Positions 25,010 to 33,844 of a stretch of DNA of 64,000 nt are shown here, piece by piece. Source of the DNA: Arthrobacter sp. PAMC25284 (GTDB lineage Bacteria > Actinomycetota > Actinomycetes > Actinomycetales > Micrococcaceae); NCBI RefSeq assembly GCF_019443425.1, contig NZ_CP080382.1:3286001-3350000 (forward strand). The letters are read 5' to 3'. Every line of letters starts with the position of its first letter. Position 1 is the stretch's first letter. Below the pieces are notes generated by a model. That model was not told the DNA's origin. It ran no database searches and saw only the letters and a program-made list of their open reading frames with translations. The position numbers were made by a program, and so were the translations under genes.

Positions 25010-25228
25010 CTAGCTGCGGTCAGTCTCGGCGAGGAGGGCGTGCTTCCGCCTGCGGAGGGCAAAAATCGCGCCGAAGGCGAAGACCTGGGTCACCACAACC
25101 AGCACAATGGCGCCGAGGATTTTGTTGCCGCCCAGGATCATGGTCAGGCCCACGATCGCCGAGAGCAGCGCCAGCAACGGGAGCAGCATGTAGCCCAGGA
25201 CAAAGAGGGTTTCGGGTTTCTTCAGCAT
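25010..25228 (-). CDS. Small two-span membrane protein (NF038396-like)
   Basis: 72 residues starting [19 protein letters not shown]. Two membrane helices (about 8-30 and 35-58), then a basic tail RRRKHALLAE. It resembles a small actinobacterial family named only by number (from memory, NF038396). Its ATG overlaps the folA stop (ATGA), so translation is coupled to folA. An extension to 25252 exists but would overlap folA further and is not favoured. Function unknown. Confidence 0.75.
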   Translation of the reverse strand: MLKKPETLFVLGYMLLPLLALLSAIVGLTMILGGNKILGAIVLVVVTQVFAFGAIFALRRRKHALLAETDRS

Positions 25229-25827
25229 CACTGGCCTTCCGTCCGGCGCCACAGGGTGATGCGGTACCTGGTTCCGTTTTCTGCGGTCAACCAGCCCTCG
25301 GCGGGCAGGCTGGCGCCGGCGGTCCAGTCGTAGCCGAGTTCCGGGGCAAAGGTGTCGCCCTCGACCGCCGAGTCGATGGTGGTGATCACGGCGACGTCGG
25401 CGACGTCCAGGGCCTGCGCGTAAATGCTTCCGCCGCCGATGATCCAGACCATCTCGTTGCCCGGCGCGAACTGCGACTCGAGCAGAGCCTCGTCCAGGGA
25501 CATGGCCGCAATGGCGCCCTCCGCTGTGGCGGTGTCGCCCCAGCCGGCCTGCCGGCTGATGACGATGTTCGTCCGGCCCGGCAACGGGCGGAACTTATCC
25601 GGGAAGGACTCCCATGTTTTTCGGCCCATAATGACGGGGTGGCCGGTGGTGAGACGGGCGAAGTGCGCCATGTCTTCGGGCAGCTTCCACGGCATGCTGC
25701 CGTCCTTGCCGATGACTCCAGTGCTGGTCTGCGCCCAGACCAGGCCCAGGCCGGTAACGGAAGCGGCGAGTTCCTCGGTGAAGTTTTCCGGACGGGTGCC
25801 CTGCTGCGGGCTGTTTTCGGTGCTCAT
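25228..25827 (-). CDS. folA: Dihydrofolate reductase
   Basis: 199 residues with a 25-residue extension before the domain. [30 protein letters not shown] holds the substrate-site acid (Glu of LPEDM). [13 protein letters not shown] binds NADPH, and [14 protein letters not shown] is the glycine motif. It regenerates tetrahydrofolate consumed by thymidylate synthase. It overlaps thyA by ATGA upstream and the small membrane protein gene by ATGA downstream, so the three form one coupled operon. Confidence 0.95.
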   Translation of the reverse strand: MSTENSPQQGTRPENFTEELAASVTGLGLVWAQTSTGVIGKDGSMPWKLPEDMAHFARLTTGHPVIMGRKTWESFPDKFRPLPGRTNIVISRQAGWGDTATAEGAIAAMSLDEALLESQFAPGNEMVWIIGGGSIYAQALDVADVAVITTIDSAVEGDTFAPELGYDWTAGASLPAEGWLTAENGTRYRITLWRRTEGQ

Positions 25828-26627
25828 ACGGCGATGGGGGCCTTAATCGTCGGGTGGTGCTGGTAGCCGACCACCTCGAAGTCCTCGAGGGTGTAGTCGA
25901 AAATGGAATCCGGTGTGCGGGTGATCCGGAGCTGCGGGTAGTCGTACGGCTCCCGGGCCAGCTGTTTGAGGACCTGGTCCATGTGGTTGTCGTAAATGTG
26001 GACGTCGCCGCCGGTCCAGACGAATTCGCCGGGCTCCAGGCCGGTCTGCTGGGCCACCATGAGGGTCAGCAAGGCGTAGGAGGCGATGTTGAACGGGACG
26101 CCCAAAAAGGTGTCGGCCGAACGCTGGTAGAGCTGGCAGGAGAGCTTGCCGTCGGCGACGTAGAACTGGAAGAAGGCGTGGCACGGCGGCAGGGCCATGT
26201 CCTTGAGTTCGGAGACGTTCCACGCCGAGACGATGTGGCGGCGTGAATCCGGGTTGGCCTTGAGGTTTTCCACCAGCTCGGCAATCTGGTCGATGTGGCC
26301 GCCGTCGGGCGTGGGCCAGCTGCGCCACTGTACGCCGTAGACCGGACCCAGTTCGCCGTCGGCATCGGCCCATTCGTTCCAGATGGTCACGCCCTGGTCC
26401 TGCATCCACTTCACATTGCTGTCCCCGCGCAGGAACCACAGCAGCTCCACCGCTACCGACTTGAAATGCACGCGTTTGGTGGTGATCAGGGGGAAACTTT
26501 TGCTGAGGTCAAAGCGGAGCTGGCGTCCGAACACGCTGATGGTGCCGGTCCCGGTGCGGTCCGATTTGTGGGTCCCGTGCGCCAGGACATCGCGCAACAG
26601 GTCTTCATAGGGCGTTGGAATGCTCAC
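25824..26627 (-). CDS. thyA: Thymidylate synthase
   Basis: 267 residues, close to the E. coli length (264). [33 protein letters not shown], catalytic Cys149 in [32 protein letters not shown] and [10 protein letters not shown]. It methylates dUMP with methylene-tetrahydrofolate, producing the dihydrofolate that FolA recycles. The start is the GTG at 26625-26627; a TAGACT box 6 nt upstream suggests a leaderless mRNA. First gene of the thyA-folA operon. Confidence 0.96.
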   Translation of the reverse strand: MSIPTPYEDLLRDVLAHGTHKSDRTGTGTISVFGRQLRFDLSKSFPLITTKRVHFKSVAVELLWFLRGDSNVKWMQDQGVTIWNEWADADGELGPVYGVQWRSWPTPDGGHIDQIAELVENLKANPDSRRHIVSAWNVSELKDMALPPCHAFFQFYVADGKLSCQLYQRSADTFLGVPFNIASYALLTLMVAQQTGLEPGEFVWTGGDVHIYDNHMDQVLKQLAREPYDYPQLRITRTPDSIFDYTLEDFEVVGYQHHPTIKAPIAV

Positions 26628-26633
26628 CGTCCC

Positions 26634-26639
26634 AGTCTA
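26634..26639 (-). promoter_or_regulatory. Candidate -10 box of thyA, leaderless start
   Basis: TAGACT on the minus strand lies 6 nt before the GTG start at 26627. Confidence 0.5.
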
Positions 26640-26653
26640 CTGAGTCCGGCGGC

Positions 26654-27628
26654 CTAGTCGTCGAAGGGCCGGAACCGCTCCACCGCAACGACCGTATCCT
26701 TGCTGCCGTGCGCCACATGGCACACCACCAGCTCACCGGGCGCCAGGAAAGGGTCAGTTGCCGGCAGCAGGGCCCGCAGACCGGGGCCCATGTGCTTGGC
26801 AAGCTGGGCGAACACGGTCGACAAAGCCGGCCGGTGTGTGCACAGGACCACCGGGCGCTGCTTGTCGAAGAGGGATTCGACGACGGCGGCCGTCTTGTGC
26901 GGGCTGCGCGCGTGCCGGTGTTCGGTGAGGGACTCGTGCATTTTTATTTTGGCGTCACTGGCCTTCGCATACGGGGCAATGGTGGCTACACACCGCACCC
27001 ACGGGCTTGTGACCACGCGCCCGGGTTTCCAGGTCCGCAGCAGTCTGCCGACCGCCTGCGCCTGCCGCGTCCCGGTCGCTGCCAGCGGACGGTCGCCTTC
27101 GGCCTTCGTCCAGGAGGACCGCGGCTTGGCCTTGGCGTGGCGCACGATCAGTAGCGGCCAGGTCTCCAGTTCCCCGCGTTCATAGGCGGCCACCAGGTAC
27201 TTGAGTGGGTCAACGTCGCTGGGGTTGGTCAGCAGACGGGCGGCCTTTTCCGGTACACACCACATCACGCTGTCCACTTCCTTGCCGTCCGGCACCAGCG
27301 CGGCGCCGTCGACGTCAACCGCCCAGTAGTGGACGACTTTCAGCCCGGCGGGCACGTGGTAGTGGATGGGAGGAAGCGGGATGCCCAACGGGGCGATGAG
27401 CCCTATTTCCTCCTCCACCTCGCGGATGGCGCACTCCGGGACGGTCTCGCCCGGATCAATCTTTCCCTTGGGCCAGGACCAGTCGTCGTACCGGGGCCTG
27501 TGGATCAGCAGGACCTCAAGCCGGTCCTTGTTGATCCGCCAGGGCAGTGCTCCCGCCGCCGTGACGGCGATGGCTTCGCCCGGGTGGTCTCTCTGGTCCG
27601 CAACCAGTGAATCGCTGGACAACGTCAC
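26654..27628 (-). CDS. Nudix hydrolase fused to a histidine phosphatase (MutT1-like)
   Basis: 324 residues. Nudix domain at about 20-150, with an intact box GKIDPGETVPECAIREVEEEIGL. A histidine-phosphatase domain runs from about 155 (LLIVRHAKAKPRSSW, the RHG-type motif in RHA form) to the C-terminus (VVLCTHRPALS, second His). This matches mycobacterial MutT1, which degrades 8-oxo-(d)GTP and dinucleoside polyphosphates. It starts from a GTG 5 bp after ppk on the minus strand, so they are one operon. The same ppk-mutT1 adjacency is known in M. tuberculosis (there in a different orientation, from memory). Confidence 0.9.
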   Translation of the reverse strand: MTLSSDSLVADQRDHPGEAIAVTAAGALPWRINKDRLEVLLIHRPRYDDWSWPKGKIDPGETVPECAIREVEEEIGLIAPLGIPLPPIHYHVPAGLKVVHYWAVDVDGAALVPDGKEVDSVMWCVPEKAARLLTNPSDVDPLKYLVAAYERGELETWPLLIVRHAKAKPRSSWTKAEGDRPLAATGTRQAQAVGRLLRTWKPGRVVTSPWVRCVATIAPYAKASDAKIKMHESLTEHRHARSPHKTAAVVESLFDKQRPVVLCTHRPALSTVFAQLAKHMGPGLRALLPATDPFLAPGELVVCHVAHGSKDTVVAVERFRPFDD

Positions 27629-27633
27629 AGCCT

Positions 27634-29883
27634 CTACCGCAGGCTCACGGAACGCTGCCGTGAGCGGGACGCCAGGAGCCAGGACTGGATGTCGTCGAGG
27701 CTCGTATCGTCTTCGCCGAGGTGGTGGCGGATCCAGTCCCCGGAGTTATCCAGATACCAGCTGGCAGTGGCCGGATCCATGTACCGGTTCAGCAGGTCCA
27801 GGACATATGTTGTGTCGTCCCCGCTGGCGAGCTGCACAAGGGCCTCCACCCGGCGGTCCAGGTTGCGGTGCATCATGTCGGCCGAGCCGATGTACACCAC
27901 CGGATCGCCGCCATTGGCGAACGCGAATACGCGCGAGTGCTCGAGGAACCGGCCCAGAACGGAACGGACCGTGATGTTCTCGCTGAGGCCGGGGACTCCC
28001 GGGCGCAGGGAGCAGATGCCGCGGACGATGACATCGACCTGCACACCCGCCTGCGATGCGCGGTAGAGAGAATCGATGATGGCCTCGTCCACGATTGAGT
28101 TGACCTTCATCTGGACCCGGGCCGCCAGGCCGGCTTTGGCGTTGCGGATCTCCTTTTCGATCCGGTCGATCAGTCCCGAGCGGACGGAGCGAGGGGCGAC
28201 GAGCAGCCGCTTGAAGGTGGACTTTGGCGCGTAGCCGGAGAGCTGGTTGAAGAGCTTGGAGAGGTCTTCGCCCACCTGCTCGTTGGCCGTGAGCAGGCCC
28301 AGGTCCTCGTAGTAGCGGGCCGTCCGGGGATGGTAGTTGCCGGTGCCGATGTGGCAGTAGCGGCGCAGCCCGTCCACTTCCTGGCGGACGACAAGGGAGA
28401 GCTTGCAGTGGGTCTTGAGCCCGACGATGCCGTAAACAACGTGGACCCCGGCCTGCTCCAGCTTCCGTGCCCAGGAGATGTTGGCCTGCTCATCGAAGCG
28501 GGCCTTGATTTCCACGAGTGCCAGGACCTGCTTGCCGGCTTCGGCGGCGTCGATCAGGGCATCGACGATCGGGGAGTCCCCGGAGGTGCGGTACAGGGTT
28601 TGTTTGATGGCCTGGACCTTCGGGTCCGCGGCGGCCTGTTCCAGGAATGCCTGGACGGAGGTGGAGAAGGAATCGTACGGGTGGTGCAGGAGGATGTCGC
28701 GGCGCCGCATCGCCGCGAAAACGTTGGCCGCCTTGGAGGTCTCGGATTCGTTCAGGTGGCGTGAAGTGTGCGGGACGTGCTTGGGGTAGTGCAGGTCGGA
28801 CCGGTCGATGCCGGCAATGACCGAAAGCCCGCGCAGGTCCAGCGGACCCGGGACCGAATAGACCTCGGATTCTTCGACGCCGAGTTCGCGGATCAGGAGA
28901 GCCCGGATGTTCGGGTTGATGTCGTTCGTGACTTCCAGGCGGACCGGCGGCCCGAAGCGGCGCCGCAGCAGTTCTTTCTCCAGCGCCTGCAGCAGGTTCT
29001 CGGCGTCGTCCTCTTCCACTTCGACGTCTTCGTTGCGGGTAACCCGGAAGGTGTGGTGTTCCAGGACCTCCATCCCGGCGAACAGCTGGTCCAGATGGAC
29101 GGCGATGACTTCTTCCAGGGTGATGAACCGCGCCACCCGGCCCGGGACGGAGCCGGCGCGCGGCCCGTCGATGGAGATCATTCGCGGCAGCTGGTCCGGA
29201 ACCTTGACCCGGGCAAAGAGCTCTTTGTCGCTGACCGGGTTCCGGACCACGACGGCGAGGTTCAGGGAGAGCCCGGAGATGTACGGAAACGGGTGGGCCG
29301 GATCCACGGCGAGCGGCGTCAGGATCGGGAAGACCTTCTCGGCGAACATGGCGCTGAGCTGTTCCTTGGCCTGGGAATCGAGTTCTTCCCAATGCATGAG
29401 GTGGATGTGCTCGTACGCGAGGGCGGGGCGGATCTGCTCGGCGTACACCCGGGCGTGGCGCTGCTGCAGCCGGTGGGCGGCGTCGCCGATCTGGTCCAGG
29501 ACCTGCATGGGGCTCAGCCCGGCGGGCGAGGGCACGGCGAGCCCGGTGGCGATCCGGCGCTTCAACCCGGCGACCCGGACCATAAAGAATTCGTCCAGAT
29601 TCGAGGCGAAGATGGACAGGAAGCTGACCCGCTCCAGCAGGTACAGGGTGGGGTCCTCCGCCAGTTCCAGGACCCGGGAATTGAAGGCCAGCCAGCTCAG
29701 TTCCCGGTCCAGGAACCGGTCCGGGCTGATATCACCCTCCGGCCTAAGGTTCGGCGCGAACTCGGGAATGTCGATCCGGTCCTGCGTGGCGCGGGAGGCC
29801 GGTACCTCAGAGGACCCGAACCGGGCGCGAACGGGACGCGCCTTGTTCTCAGACGTTACTGTCCCGGTAGATTCCCGTGGCAT
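27634..29883 (-). CDS. ppk: Polyphosphate kinase
   Basis: 749 residues, normal PPK1 length plus a 50-residue basic N-terminal extension. [19 protein letters not shown] begins the N domain. The phosphorylated His492 lies in [18 protein letters not shown], and the second conserved His in [23 protein letters not shown] (511). [21 protein letters not shown] and a C-terminal PLD-like half follow. PPK1 makes polyphosphate reversibly from ATP, usually membrane-associated. GAGGAGAG precedes the ATG. Operon with the Nudix/phosphatase gene. Confidence 0.96.
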   Translation of the reverse strand: MPRESTGTVTSENKARPVRARFGSSEVPASRATQDRIDIPEFAPNLRPEGDISPDRFLDRELSWLAFNSRVLELAEDPTLYLLERVSFLSIFASNLDEFFMVRVAGLKRRIATGLAVPSPAGLSPMQVLDQIGDAAHRLQQRHARVYAEQIRPALAYEHIHLMHWEELDSQAKEQLSAMFAEKVFPILTPLAVDPAHPFPYISGLSLNLAVVVRNPVSDKELFARVKVPDQLPRMISIDGPRAGSVPGRVARFITLEEVIAVHLDQLFAGMEVLEHHTFRVTRNEDVEVEEDDAENLLQALEKELLRRRFGPPVRLEVTNDINPNIRALLIRELGVEESEVYSVPGPLDLRGLSVIAGIDRSDLHYPKHVPHTSRHLNESETSKAANVFAAMRRRDILLHHPYDSFSTSVQAFLEQAAADPKVQAIKQTLYRTSGDSPIVDALIDAAEAGKQVLALVEIKARFDEQANISWARKLEQAGVHVVYGIVGLKTHCKLSLVVRQEVDGLRRYCHIGTGNYHPRTARYYEDLGLLTANEQVGEDLSKLFNQLSGYAPKSTFKRLLVAPRSVRSGLIDRIEKEIRNAKAGLAARVQMKVNSIVDEAIIDSLYRASQAGVQVDVIVRGICSLRPGVPGLSENITVRSVLGRFLEHSRVFAFANGGDPVVYIGSADMMHRNLDRRVEALVQLASGDDTTYVLDLLNRYMDPATASWYLDNSGDWIRHHLGEDDTSLDDIQSWLLASRSRQRSVSLR

Positions 29884-29987
29884 GGTCTCTCCTCAATGCT
29901 GGCGCGATTTAGCTTCAACCATACAAGGAATGCCTGCGTGGCGGGCCAGGTTTCGGCGGTGCCGCCCGGACGGTTTCCAGGGCGGTA

Positions 29988-30956
29988 CTACTGCCCTTCC
30001 AGGGGTGCGTACATCACGTCCACGTCCCAGCGGGTGAATCCCAGCCGGCGGTAGAGTGCGACGGCGGGGACGTTGTCCGCATCCACGTAAAGCATGACCG
30101 CGTGGAGCCCCTGGTCCTGCAGGTGCCGGATGCCCGCGATCGTGAGGGCCTTGCCGAGACCGGTGCCCTGCGCCGCGGGGATGACGCCGACGACGTACAC
30201 CTCGCCGATGGCGGGGTGTTCGCCGTGCCGGGGATGCACCTTGGTCCAGTGGAACCCAAGGATGCTGTCGGAGGAGTCGGTGGCCAGCAGGAGCCCCGCA
30301 GGATCGAACCACTGCTCGGCCATGCGGGCTTCGAGATCGGCGCGCGTCATGCCGCCCTGTTCCGGGTGCTGGGCGAAAGCCGCCTTGTTGGCCGCCAGCC
30401 ACGTGTCCTCGTCCTGTCCCGGGCGGAAAGCACGCACCGTCACGCCCTCCGGCAGGGTCGACGCCGGTAGTTCCGCCGCCGTGGTCAGGCGCATCTTCCA
30501 CAGTTCGCGGACGGCGCCGTAGCCGTAGCGTGCGGCGAGGTCGGCGGCCGCTTCGTGATTGCCGTGTGACCAGGCCTTGAGGCCTGCGAAACCACGGGTG
30601 TTCCGCAGTTCCTCCACGAGTCGGTCAGCGACGCCTTGGTTCCGGTAGCTGGGGTGGACCGCGATTTCGAGGATCCCGGATCCATCGGGTTCCCCGACGA
30701 CGACGGCGAAGCCGGCCAGGTCCTGGGCGGTCGCCGGATCGGATTCTTCCTCGGGGGAGTAGAGCGCGAGGGTCAGCAACGAGTGCCCGCCGGAACCGGC
30801 CCCGCGGAGCGTGACCAATGTCTGCTCGGACAGGGGCGGGTTGCCGTCGGACTCCGTCGCGGCGCCGGCGAGGGCGCGGAGATCCCGCAGCAATTGATCA
30901 TCCACCGCTCCCTTGACGGTGAGGACAGGCCAGTTTTCCGGATGCGCAGGGCTCAT
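29988..30956 (-). CDS. mshD: Mycothiol synthase
   Basis: 322 residues with two GNAT domains. The N-terminal one contains IAVHPSYRNQGVADRLVEELRN (acetyl-CoA loop, about 98-119). The C-terminal active one contains GEVYVVGVIPAAQGTGLGKALTIAGIRHLQ (about 230-259) and LYVDADNVPAVALYRRLGF. MshD acetylates Cys-GlcN-Ins to give mycothiol, the main actinobacterial thiol. Single gene with a leaderless-type start: TAGCCT 6 nt before the ATG. Confidence 0.93.
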   Translation of the reverse strand: MSPAHPENWPVLTVKGAVDDQLLRDLRALAGAATESDGNPPLSEQTLVTLRGAGSGGHSLLTLALYSPEEESDPATAQDLAGFAVVVGEPDGSGILEIAVHPSYRNQGVADRLVEELRNTRGFAGLKAWSHGNHEAAADLAARYGYGAVRELWKMRLTTAAELPASTLPEGVTVRAFRPGQDEDTWLAANKAAFAQHPEQGGMTRADLEARMAEQWFDPAGLLLATDSSDSILGFHWTKVHPRHGEHPAIGEVYVVGVIPAAQGTGLGKALTIAGIRHLQDQGLHAVMLYVDADNVPAVALYRRLGFTRWDVDVMYAPLEGQ

Positions 30957-30962
30957 GGTGCA

Positions 30963-30968
30963 AGGCTA
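30963..30968 (-). promoter_or_regulatory. Candidate -10 box of mshD, leaderless start
   Basis: TAGCCT on the minus strand lies 6 nt before the ATG at 30956; no SD. Confidence 0.5.
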
Positions 30969-30980
30969 TCAGCGCACGAT

Positions 30981-31150
30981 TTGGCCGGATCCGGACCCGC
31001 ACCGTATAGTCGTAACTCGTCCGGCGTTGTGCCGGGCGTGAGGGGGATCCACCACTGGGGTGGCCTCGATACGTTCGACCCGTATGTCCTCCACTGACAG
31101 TACTGAACGCAGAAGGCCCCGGACTCGTTGAAGTCCGGGGCCTTCTGCGT
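30981..31150 (+). ncRNA. Possible small RNA between mshD and glnR
   Basis: TTGGCC (30981-30986), an 18-bp spacer and TATAGT (31005-31010) form a good plus-strand promoter. The putative transcript (from about 31017) folds into CCGGC/GCCGG, CCACC/GGGTGG and ATACG/CCGTAT hairpins and ends in a perfect 19-bp stem. No ORF of note lies inside. The promoter could instead be fortuitous and the hairpin belong to glnR only. Confidence 0.35.
31107..31150. terminator. 19-bp perfect hairpin, terminator of glnR (bidirectional shape)
   Basis: Arms 31107-31125 and 31132-31150 pair perfectly with a 6-nt loop, 12 bp after the glnR stop. AGAAGG..CCTTCT is in the stem; no T-run follows on either side. Confidence 0.8.
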
Positions 31151-31162
31151 GGGTGCGGGGGG

Positions 31163-31862
31163 TCAGGCTTCGGTCAGTTCTTCTTCGGGCTGTCGGACAA
31201 GCGTCAGGCGGTACCCGACGTTCCGCACGGTGCTGATCAGGTTTTCGTGGTCCGCGCCGAGTTTCGCCCGCAGACGGCGGACATGGACGTCGACCGTCCT
31301 GGTGCCGCCGTAATAGTCATAGCCCCAGACCTCGGTCAACAACTGCTGCCGCGTGAAAACCCGGCCGGGGTGCTGGGCCAGGTACTTCAGGAGTTCAAAT
31401 TCCTTGAAGGTCAGGTTGAGTGCCGCGCCGTTGACGCGGGCCGTATAGCTTGCCTCGTCGATGACGACGCCGGCGGCCCGGATCTCCGATGGCACCGCGT
31501 CCTTCTCGGGGGTCGCGCGCGCAACGCCGAGCCGGATGCGGGCTTCAACCTCTGCGGGGCCGGCGGACTCAAGCACAATGTCGTCCACTGCCCAGGCGGA
31601 GGACACCGCGGCCATGCCGCCTTCGGTGAGGATCAGCATCAAGGGGGCACTCAGGGCCCGTGGCCTTGAGTAACTGGGTGAGGGATCGGGCGCCGACGAG
31701 GTCTTTGCGGGCGTCCAGCAGGACGATGTCGCACGGATCGGTCTCAAGCAGGGCGGTCGGCTCTGCCGGGAGAATGTGCACGCGATGGTTAAGTAGTTCC
31801 AGAGCAGGCAGGACATCCACCGAGGATCCGGTGCTGTTCGTCAGTAGCAGGATGTGCGACAT
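31163..31862 (-). CDS. glnR: GlnR-type orphan response regulator (apparent +1 frameshift near 31643-31659)
   Basis: About 232 residues if one base is removed. ATG with a strong GGAGGAAC site. The atypical receiver ([46 protein letters not shown]) matches Streptomyces GlnR in wording. The OmpR-type DNA-binding half is in the next frame: [69 protein letters not shown]. The extra base is either in GGGGG 31643-31647 or GGGCCC 31654-31659; GlnR relatives reading GPxCPL favour the former. GlnR controls nitrogen assimilation genes and has no partner kinase, as here. Confidence 0.85.
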
Positions 31863-32208
31863 TGTTCCTCCAGGGGCTGTCCGCGCATCGTTGGGCGTCT
31901 CGGAACCGGGCTTTCACCGGCCGTTACTTGCCTCCTCCCGAGGCCCGTTGCGCAGGGTCCGCCCGCCGACGGTCAGTCGGCCTGGATCCCCCGGCGCGGA
32001 GCCGAAGCAGGAAGTGTAGCTGCCTACGAGTATACCCAAGCGCCGCTTTTCGAACATGAACCCGCCGCCCTCCGTAGGTCTCCTTGCGACATAAACCGTT
32101 CACATAGGGCAGGATTGAGCCGTCAGCGCCTGCAGCCCTGACCGGGTTGCGCCGGGTCCAATCGGTGTCCGCAGCGAGCGAAGGTACGTAATTAATGGCG
32201 GGAATTCA

Positions 32209-32943
32209 GTGAAGTCGTGGATCATCGGGATCATCGGTCTGGCGGGCCTTGCCGCCATCGTCGCCGGCGCCTACGCCTCTCCCGAGGTCCTGCTCGGCGT
32301 CGCTGTGCTGACAGCTGCCGGCATCGGCATCGGCTGGCCCCATTTCCTTGGGGTTCCGGCCAGAAAAACGCTCGCGGCCGTGATTGCGCTGCCTGGTATT
32401 GGCTCCGCCGTGGCGGCGGCCTATCTTCCGGCGCCCGGTTTCCTGGAATGGACTCCGGCCTTTATGGCGCTTGGTGTTATGGCCGTCTTCATAGTCCAGT
32501 TGCTGCGCGGCACTGGCCAGGCGCAGCGGCTTGAATCGACGCTGGGCTCCTGTGCCGGCGTGGTGTTGTCCTGTCTCGGGGCCGGCTGGATCGCGGCTTA
32601 CCGCTTTAACGGCGTCAGGGAGATGTTCGTTGTAACTGCGATCAGTGCCGCGGTCGCCCTGCTGGCCGGGCTGATCCGCTGGCCGGACCGGGTCGTGGCG
32701 CCGCTGGGAATTGTGGGAGCCGGTCTGGCCGCGCCGCTGGCCGGGCTCGTGTTCTCCAATATCGCCGTCCTCCCGGCGGCTATCGTCGGGGTGGTGGTGG
32801 GGGCCGTGCTGGTGAGCTTCCGGCGGGTGGCGATCCTCCGCAGCGCACGTCTAAGCTTTCCGGCGCTGCTGGGCGCCGGGTTGGGCCCGGTTTCCGCGGT
32901 CGGCTCCCTGGCTTACTTCATCGACAAACTACTCCTCTACTAA
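32209..32943 (+). CDS. Polytopic membrane protein, unknown function
   Basis: 244 residues from a GTG with GGGAA upstream. About seven to eight hydrophobic segments from residue 3 (WIIGIIGLAGLAAIVAGAYA) to the end (FPALLGAGLGPVSAVGSLAYF), short loops and no soluble domain. Annotated relatives are usually just permease-like or hypothetical. Ends 16 bp before the small membrane protein gene. The 346-bp region before it, up to glnR, shows no gene; it holds the divergent promoters, which I could not place firmly. Confidence 0.75.
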   Translation: MKSWIIGIIGLAGLAAIVAGAYASPEVLLGVAVLTAAGIGIGWPHFLGVPARKTLAAVIALPGIGSAVAAAYLPAPGFLEWTPAFMALGVMAVFIVQLLRGTGQAQRLESTLGSCAGVVLSCLGAGWIAAYRFNGVREMFVVTAISAAVALLAGLIRWPDRVVAPLGIVGAGLAAPLAGLVFSNIAVLPAAIVGVVVGAVLVSFRRVAILRSARLSFPALLGAGLGPVSAVGSLAYFIDKLLLY

Positions 32944-32947
32944 GCGT

Positions 32948-32953
32948 TAGGAT
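32948..32953 (+). promoter_or_regulatory. Candidate -10 box of the 37-residue membrane protein, leaderless start
   Basis: TAGGAT lies 6 nt before the ATG at 32960 and overlaps the end of the preceding gene region. Confidence 0.45.
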
Positions 32954-32959
32954 GGCATC

Positions 32960-33073
32960 ATGTCCGTACTTGCATTTGAGATCTTCTTCCTTGTTCTGCT
33001 CGGCGTAGCCAGCCTTTCCATGGCGTGGTTTGCGGGCTTTGTGGTGTACCGCCTCTTCAAGGGCCAGAAGTAA
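32960..33073 (+). CDS. 37-residue single-span membrane protein
   Basis: Reads MSVLAFEIFFLVLLGVASLS, then MAWFAGFVVYRLFKGQK-stop. One hydrophobic helix with aromatic residues and a basic C-terminus, typical of a small inner-membrane protein. Codon use resembles real genes (GC at third positions), and it has a well-positioned -10 box. It sits between a polytopic membrane protein and the nitrobindin-like gene. No known family; too short for standard gene finders. Confidence 0.6.
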   Translation: MSVLAFEIFFLVLLGVASLSMAWFAGFVVYRLFKGQK

Positions 33074-33124
33074 AAAGCCAGATACACACCCGTCCAGTAC
33101 CCGTCGTTTCCAGAGGTAGTTGCT

Positions 33125-33739
33125 GTGCCGATTGAAATACCTACTGACCTGACCCCCGAAATCGTTCCGCTTTCCTGGCTCATCGGAGAGTGGGAGGGCC
33201 GTGGCCGCCTGGGTGCCGGGGAAGAAGACTCCGATCACTTCCTGCAGCACGTGTCGTTCACTCATAACGGCCTCCCGTACCTGCAGTACCGCGCCGAAAG
33301 CTGGCTGACCGATGATGAGGGCACAAAGCTGCGACCGCTGACGGTAGAGACAGGTTTCTGGGCGCTCGAACGCAAGCAGCGCGACGAAGACGGCGGACCC
33401 GGCCTGATCCCGGCGGACATCGTCCCCGTGCTCAAGAGTGCCGATGAGGTCGAGGCCCTGCGCAATGACGACGGAGGCTTTGACATCTCAGTCTCGATTT
33501 CCCACCCGGGCGGGATCTCCGAGCTCTATTACGGCCAAATTAAGGGTCCCCAGATCCAGCTCACGACCGACATGGTGATGCGCGGCAGCCACTCCAAGGA
33601 GTACACTGCCGCAACCCGGATCTTCGGGCTCGTGGACGGAAACCTGCTGTGGCGCTGGGACGTTGGAACCGGCAAGAGCGCGACGGCGGGCGGTGGCCTG
33701 GAGGCTCATGCCTCCGCCATTCTCAGTAAAGTCGGCTGA
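33125..33739 (+). CDS. Nitrobindin-like (FABP-like, DUF1794) heme-binding protein
   Basis: 204 residues, GTG start with AGAGGTAG upstream. The GxWxGxG signature is present as GEWEGRG (about 21-27), then FLQHVSFTHNGLPYLQYRAESW and, near the end, GLEAHASAILSKV, with the His that ligates heme iron in nitrobindins. It is a ten-stranded beta-barrel that binds heme and detoxifies peroxynitrite or isomerises it to nitrate. Actinobacterial versions are about 160-210 residues. Cytoplasmic, no signal. Confidence 0.88.
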   Translation: MPIEIPTDLTPEIVPLSWLIGEWEGRGRLGAGEEDSDHFLQHVSFTHNGLPYLQYRAESWLTDDEGTKLRPLTVETGFWALERKQRDEDGGPGLIPADIVPVLKSADEVEALRNDDGGFDISVSISHPGGISELYYGQIKGPQIQLTTDMVMRGSHSKEYTAATRIFGLVDGNLLWRWDVGTGKSATAGGGLEAHASAILSKVG

Positions 33740-33844
33740 ACAACCCGCTCGGCCGAGCAGCCCGCCGGGATGAAACCCGGCAGCCGGGCAGCCGGGGCTC
33801 ACCGGTGTATCCCGCCGCCCGCAGCGAGAGCAGGGAGAAACACC

